Shown in pieces: positions 28,001-41,296 of a stretch of DNA of 64,000 nt. A program made the translations under genes and the position numbers. Location: the NCBI GenBank assembly GCA_025642075.2, contig JAODUO010000889.1, positions 199,629-263,628 of the forward strand, given 5' to 3'. Source of the DNA: Ridgeia piscesae. Its lineage: Eukaryota > Annelida > Polychaeta > Sabellida > Siboglinidae. How positions within the stretch are numbered: the stretch's first letter is position 1; each line of letters begins with the position of its first letter. Under the pieces are notes generated by a model that ran no database searches, had not been told where the DNA came from, and saw only the letters and a program-made list of their open reading frames with translations.

Positions 28001-29978
28001 CATTGAGTCAGTACAGCAGATATTGTGAACTTGTCCTTAAGCTATTGCTCCGGGACACATCATTGAGTCAGAACAGCAGATATTGTGAACTTGTCTTTAA
28101 GCTATTGCTCCGGGACACATCATTGAGTCAATACAGCAGATATTGTGAACTTGTCCTTAAGCTATTGCTCTGGGACACATCATTGAGTCAGTACAGCAGA
28201 TATTGTGAACTTGTCCTTAAGCTATTGCTCTGGGACACATCATTGAGTCAGTACAGCAGATATTGTGAACTTGTCCTTAAGCTATTGCTCCTGGACACAT
28301 CATTGAGTCAGTACAGCAGATATTGTGAACTTGTTCTTAAGCTATTGCTCCGGGACACATCATTGAGTCAGTACAGCAGATATTGTGAACTTGTTCTTAA
28401 GCTATTGCTCCGGGACACATCATTGAGTCAGTACAGCAGATATTGTGAACTTGTTCTTAAGCTATTGCTCCGGGACACATCATTGAGTCAGTACAGCAGA
28501 TATTGTGAACTTTTTCTTAAGCTATTGCTCCGGGACACATCATTGAGTCAGTATAGCAGATATTGTGAACTTGTCCTTAAGCTATTGCTCCGGGACACAT
28601 CATTGAGTCAGTACAGCAGATATTGTGAACTTGTCCTTAAGCTATTGCTCCGGGACACATCATTGAGTCAGAACAGCAGATATTGTGAACTTGTCTTTAA
28701 GCTATTGCTCCGGGACACATCATTGAGTCAATACAGCAGATATTGTGAACTTGTCCTTAAGCTATTGCTCTGGGACACATCATTGAGTCAGTACAGCAGA
28801 TATTGTGAACTTGTCCTTAAGCTATTGCTCTGGGACACATCATTGAGTCAGTACAGCAGATATTGTGAACTTGTCCTTAAGCTATTGCTCCAGAAGACAT
28901 CATTGAGTCTACAGACAGGAGTGGGAGTCTGAAGGCGTTGACGACATACTCTCTGTTCAACTCTGAGCAGGAACTGCTGGAGCAGTTTAGTTTATTCACC
29001 AAAGGCACGCTGGTCCTCATCTACACCTTGAAGAGGTACGAGTCTCTAGAGTCAGCAATAATTATGTGCCGGACTTTGTCGTAACAAAATCACTTTTGAA
29101 ATGTCATCGAAACCAGAACGGAACATTTGTTTAGTCTAGCGTGTTGTGCTGGATGCTATCTAACTTATACAAAAACACTGTTAACTCCCCATTAAGCTGT
29201 GCAAACAAAGCTCCATTTCCAACCAATGAGCACTGTCACGGGACACTGTCATGTGACACTTGCACCACTTGGACCAGGAGTGATGAAGCATGCTGTGTGG
29301 TCAGGTCATGTTTGGATGAAAAAATCAATATCATGTTTTTGCTACAAATCTGCAACTAACAGATTCTGCAATGATTTTGTATTCCTAATAATATGTGTCT
29401 GATTTATTTGTAGTTTCTTCAGACTGGCTTGTTTTAACTACCGGGTACTTAATATTTATAGTCTATATCTTCTATAGATTATTCATTTGCTGTAGCAGTT
29501 TAAAATGTTGATAATCATCTAAAATAAACTATGTGTATTTAACATTCTGAACAAAACAATTAAACATGATATCGTCTACTAGTTATTATTATCTTACACT
29601 AAGTTTGCGTGTGTTTAGCATGTGTTTTTATTCTTATCTATTGCTTTTCTTATGTGCCATGAACAGAATAGATACGGCAGTAACGGCACTATGTAAATGT
29701 TATTGTTTTCTCAGAGGGAGCGCAGGACGACTGGAGATTGACTTTGAGTCAAATCCCAGAGACATCTTAAATTCTGCTCATCAGGAACTGGACTTTGCGA
29801 CTGAAGTGCGCCCGGTGTCGGAGTACATGCCTGAGTACAGGCGGTCACTCAGGGTGTGTATCATTCTAACATTTGCTCACACGAGATGTATTGGTTTGTT
29901 TTCTGTGGCAGTTTGTCAACAACAGTACAGGACGTCTCGACAATGTTACGTTTGTTATGCATGTGTATATATTATATA

Positions 29979-30021
<43 letters not shown>

Positions 30022-30168
30022 GTGTCCACATATTAATTATAATAATGTAAGATATATATATATATATGTGTATTTATATATATATATAATATATATATAT
30101 ATATATTATACAAATATACATTTATATATATATATATATATATATATAAATATAAATATGATAAATAT

Positions 30169-30210
<42 letters not shown>

Positions 30211-30285
30211 TTAGATATATATATATATATATATACATATAGACATACATATAGACATTCATATATATATAATTATATATATTAC

Positions 30286-30324
<39 letters not shown>

Positions 30325-30327
30325 CTA

Positions 30328-30362
<35 letters not shown>

Positions 30363-30439
30363 ATATAATATTTATATTATATATATATACACATATATAT
30401 ATCTTACATTATTATAATTAATATGTGGACACATTATAT

Positions 30440-30513
<74 letters not shown>

Positions 30514-33500
30514 TTTACAAATGTGGACACATATTAATTATAATAATGTAAGTTACATACCTATATGACCAGTGTAATTGTTAAGTAACCAGGTATGATG
30601 GTTGTTATCCACAGAATAACACTGTTACATACCTACATAATTATTACTTTCAATCTTAAATTTTTTCAATATTATAAAATACTAATTCAGTTGTAACAAG
30701 TGGGAGATTTGATAATTAATACACACGAATACAGGTCAAAATGGCAACAAACCAAAACTGCAGCACACTAAAACAGCAACAAACCAAAACTGCAGCACAC
30801 TAAAACGGCAACAAACCAAAACTGCAGCACACTAAAATGGCAACAAACCAAAACTGCAGCACACTAAAATGGCAACAAACCAAAACTGCAGCACGCTAAA
30901 ACGGCAACAAACCAAAACTGCAGCACACTAAAATGGCAACAAACCAAAACTGCAGCACGCTAAAACGGCAACAAACCAAAACTGCAGCACACTAAAATGG
31001 CAACAAACCAAAACTGCAGCACGCTAAAACGGCAACAAACCAAAACTGCAGCACACTAAAATGGCAACAAACCAAAACTGCAGCACGCTAAAACGGCAAC
31101 AAACCAAAACTGCAGCACACTAAAACGGCAACAAACCAAAACTGCAGCACACTAAAACGGCAACAAACCAAAACTGCAGCACACTAAAACGGCAACAAAC
31201 CAAAACTGCAGCACACTAAAACGGCAACAAACCAAAACTGCAGCCACTAAAACGGCAACAAACCAAAACTGCAGCACGCTAAAACGGCAACAAACCAAAA
31301 CTGCAGCACGCTAAAACGGCAACAAACCAAAACTGCAGCACACTAAAACGGCAACAAACCAAAACTGCAGCACACTAAAACGGCAACAAACCAAAACTGC
31401 AGCACACTAAAACGGCAACAAACCAAAACTGCAGCACACTAAAACGGCAACAAACCAAAACTGCAGCACACTAAAACGGCAACAAACCAAAACTGCAGCA
31501 CGCTAAAACGGCAACAAACCAAAACTGCAGCACGCTAAAACGGCAACAAACCAAAACTGCAGCACACTAAAACGGCAACAAACCAAAACTGCAGCACGCT
31601 AAAACGGCAACAAACCAAAACTGCAGCACACTAAAACGGCAACAAACCAAAACTGCAGCACGCTAAAACGGCAACAAACCAAAACTGCAGCACGCTAAAA
31701 CGGCAACAAACCAAAACTGCAGCACGCTAAAAGGGCAACAAACCAAAACTGCAGCACACTAAAACGGCAACAAACCAAAACTGCAGCACACTAAAACGGC
31801 AACAAACCAAAACTGCAGCACACTAAAACGGCAACAAACCAAAACTGCAGCACACTAAAACGGCAACAAACCAATACTGCAGCACGCTAAAACGGCAACA
31901 AACCGAAACTGCAGCACGCTAAAACGGCAACAAACCAAAACTGCAGCACGCTAAAACGGCAACAAATCAAAACTGCAGCACACTAAAATGGCAACAAACC
32001 AAAACTGCAGCACACTAAAACAGCAACAAACCAAAACTGCAGCACACTAATACGGCAACCACACAAAACAACAACATGCCAAAACAGCAACATACTTTTT
32101 TTACAATTTGTCACCAGACTTCATTCAGACTGTCAAAACAACACCATTCTCTGCCAGATCTTCCCAGCCACTGGCACTGAAGTTAATTGCCTTTGTTCTG
32201 GCACAAGATACAAAGTTATAATCCCTACTTCCCAGTGTGTGATCCATGCCTGGACAACCATGCAAGTTGCTTGGCTGGCCTAATTAAGGGACAACCATGT
32301 GAGAACAATGTGTTACATCCATTATCACCCTGGTGGTAGAGACAATAAGATATTTCATTGTTACTAGCACCAAAGAAGCACCTTTGAAGTAAAAACAGGC
32401 CTATGAAAAGCTGGGATAGATGCCAGCATTGTGCATGGTTCAACATAAAACGCTAGAAAAGCAAAACTTCTTAACACATTTTAATAATTTTAGCACTATT
32501 GAATAGTTTAAATATGTGGCTACATTTATTCATTGGATATATGGACATTCTGCCACCCAATTATGTTCTGATAACATGGTGATATTTTTATATAAGTATA
32601 TATTTTCCCATTTCTGAAACAAATTATGTACCCGGTAGTAGTATTCCCATGAAAATACACACTTGGTTTTGTCACCATTTTGACCGCTGCCCATACACAC
32701 ATATAGATAATGTTGAACAGATACTAACTTTTAGACAGTATTTTAAATAAAGAATAATTTTCTAAAAGGCTTGATGGTGTTGTGGGTGACTGTTTACAGG
32801 AGTATTGTAGTATCCTGTTTCTACGGCCGCGCATGAAGATCATCCTACGAGGGGAGAAAGTGAAGACAAAACTTGTCTCCAAGAGTCTGTCAAAGACAGA
32901 GAAAGACGTCTACAAGCCCACTTGGCTCGTATCCTTCGTGTCGTAGATCATCTTTGGTGGTCATTCTCTATTAGTATATACTATGTTCGCTTACACTCTA
33001 CTTTGTCCAATATGGACATTATTATTGAATCACAACCATTGTTTGTGTTGTCTCTTTACGTTGTGATGAAAAGGCATAAATAAGGGACATTCTGGTTACG
33101 TCAGTCTCAATGCCCCCTGCTGATTACATCAATCTCAGTGCCCCCTGCTAATTACATCAGTCTCAGTGCCCCTGCTGATTACATCAGTCTCAGTGCCCCT
33201 GCTGATTACATCAGTCTCAGTGCCCCCTGCTGATTGCATCAGTCTCATGGCCCCCCTGCTGATTGCATCAGTCTCAGTGCCCCCTGCTGATTGCACCAGT
33301 CTCAGTGCCCCTGCTGATTGCATCAGTCTCAGTGCCCCTGCTGATTATTTCAGTCTCAGTGGTCCCTGCTAATTACATCAGTCTCAGTGCCCCCTTCTGA
33401 TTGCATCAGTCTCAGTGCCCCCTGCTGATTGCATCAGTCTCAGTGCCCCCTTCTGATTGCATCAGTCTCAGTGCCCCCTGCTGATTGCATCAGTCTCAGT

Positions 33501-36500
33501 GCCCCCTTCTGATTGCATCAGTCTCAGTGCCCCCTGCTGATTGCATCAGTCTCAGTGCCCCTGTTGATTACATCAGTCTCAGTGCCCCCTGCTGATTCAC
33601 CAACTGTCACATTGCAGTCCTGTAGATTCTGTTCCACCCATGAGGTGACAAAGTGAGGACTTAACTTGTGTACAGGACAAGCCAGTGAGGATCACGTTTG
33701 GGTTTGGCATGTCGCAGGAGGACTACGGCATCCTCATGTACCACCGCAACCGTCTCATCAAAGCCTACGAGAAAGTTGGCTACCAGAAGCACCAGGTAGG
33801 CAATGTCCAGTTCAGGCCAGGTAGGCAGTGTCCAGTTCGGGCCAGGACTTCCTGGTCATTATTTGTCATGCTCATGATATTCAGTAATATCCGACAAACT
33901 TTGGGTTGTTCTACTGGGTTTTCTAGTGGAACTAGAAAAATCATCCCACTGCAGTTTTGACAGGACTCGGCAAAGAAAAAAGAAGGGTCATATACAGAGA
34001 GTGAATGTAGTAGCAACCCATGACAGGTGGATTTTGCTTGAAGTTGTGTCAGTGCTGGTGTATATTGAGAAGTTCTCTTCTCATACAAAACATCAGTAGT
34101 AATGTTAAAATCCAAATAGTCCCCCTCACTCCAAATATAGCATTTATATAGTTACGTATTAACTAATTTATTCCCAATAATAACTTAATAATAAATACTG
34201 CATTTTCATTGACCATTTTGATGATAAGTGTTGGTGGAAAATATTCACCGTTTCGCTCTAACCAGTTAAACACATTCATTTCAAAGTTATAGTTATGTGT
34301 CCTTGCTGAGTTACGGTTATGCCTCTTTGTTGCAGTCAGCTGTTCAAGCCATTGGGGTTGTTGGTATTGTACAATGTGATTTCCTCGAACCAATTCACAA
34401 CAAACAAGACTTCAATAAGACAGACCGATACAAGTAGGTGTAGTTTCTTTCTGGTAAATTTACATCTTTATGCTGGCTAATTTGATCTTTGAGAGCATTT
34501 TGGAAAAAGGATATGTTCTGAATTCTAGATATGTTTTATGCTTTGGAAATAGATATGACACTCGTACGTAGACCTGTACACATGGTTTTACTGCTGATTT
34601 TAAGCATTGACGATTCAAACCCAGTTTCACATCTGGAAGGGTGTCTTTGTATAAACTACCAGAAAACACAAATTGCATGAATAAAACAAATTGTCGCTTT
34701 CTCCCTTTAATAGTAGTTTTGCCATACATTCTAAACGCAAAAACATCATAACTTAAACTAAGTAAAACTAGTCTTGTGTATTTGTTTACCTGTTGATGAA
34801 TGCACTGTCTGGTGTCTGTCATGTTCACAGTCTCGGGGATCATCTCAGAAATCGAGAGTTTGATATCGGATGGAACTATTTTCACGTGGCATCCCAATTC
34901 CTGGCCCTTTGACGAACATTTATAAACACTGATATGATGGTATCACTGTCTCAACATGAAGCATGACATATCTATGTCAGCTGTCAGACAAGAACAAACA
35001 AAAGTAACTTGAATGTTGCTACCGGATTCGATTAAATTCATATTGTAAATATAGTTGAAGATACTTTTCTGAATCCACTGTATCCTCCCGTGGAACCTTC
35101 GGTGTCTTCTTGGCATGGCCAGCGAGATTCTAAGTGCAACCTCCCCATGATCTGGGTGGAACTGCTGTCACATGACAACCAACAACAGTCGTATGATGAC
35201 CAAGTAACCAGCAGTCCAACACTGACGAAGGTGTTGAGAAGACACCGATACATCCACAGGTGAAGACGGTGGATTCGGAAACGTACCTTGTTTCTTGAAT
35301 TTCATTTACGTATATAATTATGTCCGATATTGGACGTCGACCTATTGTGACACTGGCTCCGGTTGTTACAGTTCATTCATCAACGCGATTGGCCAGAAAC
35401 TGAACGACTACTGGAACGAGAAGAAACAGCTTCCACAAGGGCCAACGAGGAAAAGGTGAGCTCACTTTGAACAGGCCAAGGATAATATTTATTTAAAAGC
35501 GAATATTAATTAAGAGTTTATATTTATATATATATATTGCCTAAAAGTGTGGAAATATGCTGTATTTATCTGGTTTGCTGATATCTCTCAAGGGATATAG
35601 TGTTGCCAGTGACAGTGCTGTGCTGGGAGCCATTGGTGTTAGTGTGCTTTTTAGCCGTTGTTTATTTCAACAACTTACACCAATTACTCTAAGTATTTTG
35701 GTGACTAAAATTAATTCAATGTTCAGCTTTTGTATATACCGGGGTAGTCATAAAAATAATAGGTATCAGAAAAAAATTTGATTAATTATTCTTTTCAAGA
35801 TCTCCATGTTATCCAAAAATAATCTGTTGGAGTTCCTAGTGTCTGCACTCAGCAGTAATTACCGCGTATAGATCTGTGTGTTTGATTCCAGCGGCCAGAA
35901 GGCGCCTCTCCCTGATTGGACGTGGGCCCAATGCGACAACTGTCTCAAGTGGCGCCGTCTACCGGGAATAGTTGACGGCGGGACACTTCCAGACAAATGG
36001 TTCTGCTACATGAACTCTGATCCCACGCACAAGTGAGTCGCTGGGGCTGACCGGCCGCAGACTTGCAGTTGTTAATGTCCAGTTGAATCTCATTTTACAG
36101 TCACACCTCTGTAAGACAGACACCTTGCAGTTAGGGTCAACCTAAGACAATCCCAAATGAGTTCAATTATGTTCATTAAAGTATAGGTAATCAGTCTCAC
36201 TAATAGAGTCACCTCACTATTCAGGTCACATTCACACAGTTGAGAGGGTGACTTTGATAGTGGCACTGTGGTCCATATTGTAGTCACGAGACTGTAATTG
36301 ACTGTAACCTATTGCTTGAATATGGCTTAAATGGCCTATTAATTACTTTCTTGTTTTCTCTCATATACATGATAATGTTGTGGAGCAGTGATGACAATGT
36401 TGTAGTCACTCTGATGACTATGTTGATGACGGGTGTAGTCGCTGTGATACCTATGTTGTAGTCGCAGTGATGACTTATCGTTCGTTACTTTAATATCTGT

Positions 36501-39500
36501 TTTAGTAGGCGTGATAACTATATTGTAGTCGTTGTTGTGGCTGTGTTGTAGTCACTGTGATGATAATGTCAGAGAGTGATCACTATGTTGTAGTCACCCT
36601 GATGATTATATTGTAGTCACCCTGATGACTATGTTGTAGTCACCCTGATGACTGTGTTGTAGTCACCCTGATGACTGTGTTGTAGTCACCCTGATGACTA
36701 TGTTTTAGTCACCCTGATGACTATGTTGTGGTCACCCTGATGACTATGTTTTAGTCACCCTGATGACTATGGTGTAGTCACCCTGATCACTATGTTATAG
36801 TCACCCTTATGAGTATGTTGTAGTCACCCTGATCACTATGTTGTAGTCACCCTGATCACTATGTTGTAGTCACCCTGATAACTATGTTGTAGTCATCCTG
36901 ATCACTATGTTGTCGTCACCCTGATCACTATGTTGTAGTCACCCTGATCACTATGTTGTAGTCACCCTGATCACTATGTTGTAGTCACCCTGGTCACTAT
37001 GTTGTAGTCACCCTGACCACTATGTTGTCGTCACCCTGATCACTATGTTGTAGTCACCCTGATGACTATGTTGTAGTCACCCTGATCACTATGTTGTAGT
37101 CACCCTGATAACTATGTTGTAGTCACCCTGATCACTATGTTGTCGTCACCCTGATCACTATGTTGTAGTCACCCTGACCACTATGTTGTAGTCACCCTGA
37201 TCACTATGTTGTCGTCACCCTGATCACTATGTTGTCGTCACCCTGATCACTATGTTGTAGTCACCCTGATCACTATGTTGTCGTCACCCTGATCACTATG
37301 TTGTAGTCACCCTGGTCACTATGTTGTTGTCACCCTGATCACTATGTTGTCGTCACCCTGATCACTATGTTGTAGTCACCCTGATCACTATGTTGTCATC
37401 ACCCTGATCACTATGTTTTAGTCACCCTGATCACTATGTTGTCATCACCCTGATCACTATGTTGTAGTCACCCTGATCACTATGTTGTAGTCACCCTGGT
37501 CACTATGTTGTAGTCACCCTGATCACTATGTTGTCGTCACCCTGATGACTATGTTGTAGTCACCCTGATCACTATGTTGTCGTCACCCTGATCACTATGT
37601 TGTCATCACCCTGATCACTATGTTGTAGTCACCCTGATGACTATGTTGTCGTCACCCTGATCACTATGTTGTAGTCACCCTGATCACTATGTTGTCATCA
37701 CCCTGATCACTATGTTGTCGTCACCCTGATCACTATGTTGTCATCACCCTGATGACTATGTTGTAGTCACCCTGATGACTATGTTGTCGTCACCCTGATC
37801 ACTATGTTGTAGTCACCCTGATCACTATGTTGTAGTCACCCTGATCACTATGTTGTAGTCACCCTGATCACTATGTTGTAGTCACCCTGATCACTATGTT
37901 GTCGTCACCCTGATCACTATGTTGTAGTCACCCTGATCACTATGTTGTCATCACCCTGATCACTATGTTGTAGTCACCCTGATGACTATGTTGTCGTCAC
38001 CCTGGTCACTATGTTGTAGTCACCCTGATCACTATGTTGTAGTCACCCTGATCACTATGTTGTCATCACCCTGATCACTATGTTATAGTCACCCTGATCA
38101 CTATGTTGTAGTCACCCTGATCACTATGTTGTAGTCACCCTGATCACTATGTTGTAGTCACCCTGATCACTATGTTGTCGTCACCCTGATCACTATGTTG
38201 TCATCACCCTGATGACTATGTTGTAGTCACCCTGATGACTATGTTGTCGTCACCCTGGTCACTATGTTGTAGTCACCCTGATCACTATGTTGTCATCACT
38301 ATGTTGTAGTCACCCTGATCACTATGTTGTCGTCACCCTGATCACTATGTTGTCATCACCCTGATCACTATGTTGTAGTCACCCTGATCACTATGTTGTA
38401 GTCACCCTGATCACTATGTTGTAGTCACCCTGATCACTATGTTGTAGTCACCCTGATCACTATGTTGTGTCACCCTGATCACTATGTTGTAGTCACCCTG
38501 ATCACTATGTTGTAGTCACCCTGATCACTATGTTGTAGTCACCCTGATCACTATGTTGTAGTCACCCTGATCACTATGTTGTAGTCACCCTGATCACTAT
38601 GTTGTAGTCACCCTGATCACTATGTTGTAGTCACCCTGATCACTATGTTGTAGTCACCCTGATCACTATGTTGTAGTCACCCTGATCACTATGTTGTAGT
38701 CGCTGTGACATCAGTGAAGAGCCGGAAGATGAGGATGAACTGTTGCAAGCAACCTACAAGAAGACGTACAAGAGACAACAGTGAGTCACTTAGTTGCTTA
38801 GTCACGCAGTCATTCCATACACAATGCAATTTATGTCAAATATTTGCATGCATCAGTTATTAAGATATCCTAATTTTAAAGCAGCCTACATGCAACATAA
38901 TTCACAGATGGCTACCATCTTCAGATTGTCTGCCCACAGCAGGATGTAAAATAAGAAGGCTGTCTACCCAGTAAAAAAACTAAACACTTCACAGATTTTA
39001 TAACAGGCTAAAAAACAGTGGTACCTTTAACCTGTATCAAAGCAAAGTTACCAGTTTAATGTAGGTTTCATCGCTTACAAGAGTTCAGTTGTGGCTGAGT
39101 ATTGCCATTGCTTTACTGTTTTTAGAGAGCAAGAACGAAGAAAGAAAGCAGAAGAACAAGAGGTTTGTATTCGCGGTGTTTGTCATCTCCTGGTGGGATG
39201 TTCTTTCATCAAATACATGTTGTTTCTCTCATCCTAGTATTCTATAAACTATAGCAGTCAAACTTCTCACAAGTGGCATGACAGTACAACAAAAATGCAA
39301 AAACCTCGGTGTATCCATAGCTTGGTGACATCTGAAGGGATTCCTGGTTCATTTTGTAAACTGACAATTGCTCTAAAGGGTTACGATTGATTGATCGAGT
39401 TTATTCTGTGAGATTATAATCTTGTATACATGTTTAGAAATGTATTGATAAACAAAATGCAAGTAGACCAGAGCTTATGCGTAATAATGCTAAGGATGAC

Positions 39501-41234
39501 AAACGTACACTTATTTCCAATGTGGTCCACAGAAAGATAATAATAAAATATGTTAATAACAATTAATAAAAAATATACTTAGTAAAAAATTAGTAAAAAA
39601 TAATATATTAATGTTGATTAATAAAAAACCCACTAAAACACAAGAACTGAGACCGTGATGTTGCCGCGTGTCTCGCTGCAGCTGGAGATGGCAAGACAGG
39701 AGCAGTCTCGGCTCCAGGAGAATGCGCGCCTCCAGAAGGAGCTGGAGGAGGCGAAACGACGTGAGCTCCAGCAGAAACAGATCATTGCTCAACTGAGTCT
39801 GCAGAAGCAGGAGATCGCCATGCAGCAGCTGAAGCTACGACAGAAGATGGCGGCCGATGCAGAGTGGCTGCAGACACGGCAGCAACAGGTCAGTCAACCT
39901 CTTGCGGACCAAACCCAATATATAGGGTTTGGTGACTAGTGTTCACGTTGATCACTAGATGTCAGCGGTGTTTCTATGCAAAGCCACCATTGAAATGTAA
40001 TTTGCCGGAATTTGTAGACACTTCCTAGAATTTTCCGATTAAATGTCAATTTTTGAAAGAGTTTCTAGTTCACGCATGGATCGTCGACGATTCTTGATTC
40101 TAGGAATTGACGACTACAAATGGTCACTGGAAGCAATTGGCTTACATTCGGGTTATTCAGACGGTAGTAGTGTTGTTGACAGCGACATTGCCGACGGCGA
40201 CGACTTGCTTTTGGATGTGATTTTGCCATCACTGGATGGCGATCAGGTCTCAGTTAAAGCCAACAGGTCAGTTGAGAGGTCTCGATTAAAGCCCACAGGT
40301 CAGTTGAGAGGTCTCGTTTAAAAGGAACAGGTCAGTTGAGAGGTCTTGATTAAAGCCCACAGGTCATTTGAGAAGTCTCGATTAAAGCCCACAGGTCAGT
40401 TGAGAGGCCTCGGTTAAACGGAACAAGTCAATTGAGAGGTCTCAGTTAAAGGGAACAGGTCAGTTCAGAGGTCTCGGTTAAAGGGAACAGGTCAGTCCAG
40501 AGGTCTCGATTAAAGCCCACAGGTCATTTGAGGGTCTCGATTAAAGCCCACAGGTCAGTTGAGAGGTCTTGATTAAAGCCCACAGGTCAGTTGAGAGGCC
40601 TCGGTTAAACAGAACAAGTCAATTGAGAGGTCTCAGTTAAAGGGAACAGGTCAGTTGAGAGGTTTCAGTTAAACGGAGGTTAGCTCCTCTACTCAGATTT
40701 GACCTTACGACACCCTCCAACATGTAGCCACTGCCTCTTGCCTGCTAGTGTCAAGTTGTAACACGACGCTCCCCAACTGCATCACACGACAACATTGTGT
40801 TGTGATAAATGGATTGAGAAGGGGTCAAAAGTTCCATTGAGCAGAAAACATTATTAGAATTAACTTCATAAGTTTCTCAATATAATTGTGACAAAATACG
40901 TAATCAACACACTTGTTGAAACGAACATGTATGTTTCTTTTGTAGAGTCCTGACACACCCAACTCAAGAAGTAACACGCAGTTGAGGTAAGTCACATGCA
41001 CAGTGTAGTTGTGTTTGTTTTTGTTGATGTTCCCAGTAGTAGACAAATGTCTTCACAGACTAGACTATCCCCATGTGGTCTCTCGATGACCACGGATATG
41101 AATTCATCTTAACACTAGTGAATTCATTATTTACCATAAACGACCGTGATTGTTATAAGGAACATGGTGACAAGAACCTCTTTATTGGGTACCATTTTTT
41201 CGTTTGGTAGGCCTCTGTGTTTTATATAGACATA

Positions 41235-41296
<62 letters not shown>

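Larger units (their letters stand above)
33796..35891 (+). other. MORC introns 8, 9 and 10 (with exons 9 and 10)
   Basis: Apart from exons 9 and 10, these introns (540, 938 and 436 bp) hold unique AT-rich sequence. No repeat array or second gene is recognised. Confidence 0.7.

Noticed and set aside
27562..28932. 456-codon frame with 20-residue repeats
   Set aside because: It is the 60-bp intron array; its frame differs from that of exon 5 where they overlap, so it is not a coding extension.
39943..40320. 92-codon acidic frame in MORC intron 14
   Set aside because: No domain, and it runs into the intron minisatellite; skipping it keeps the MORC frame.
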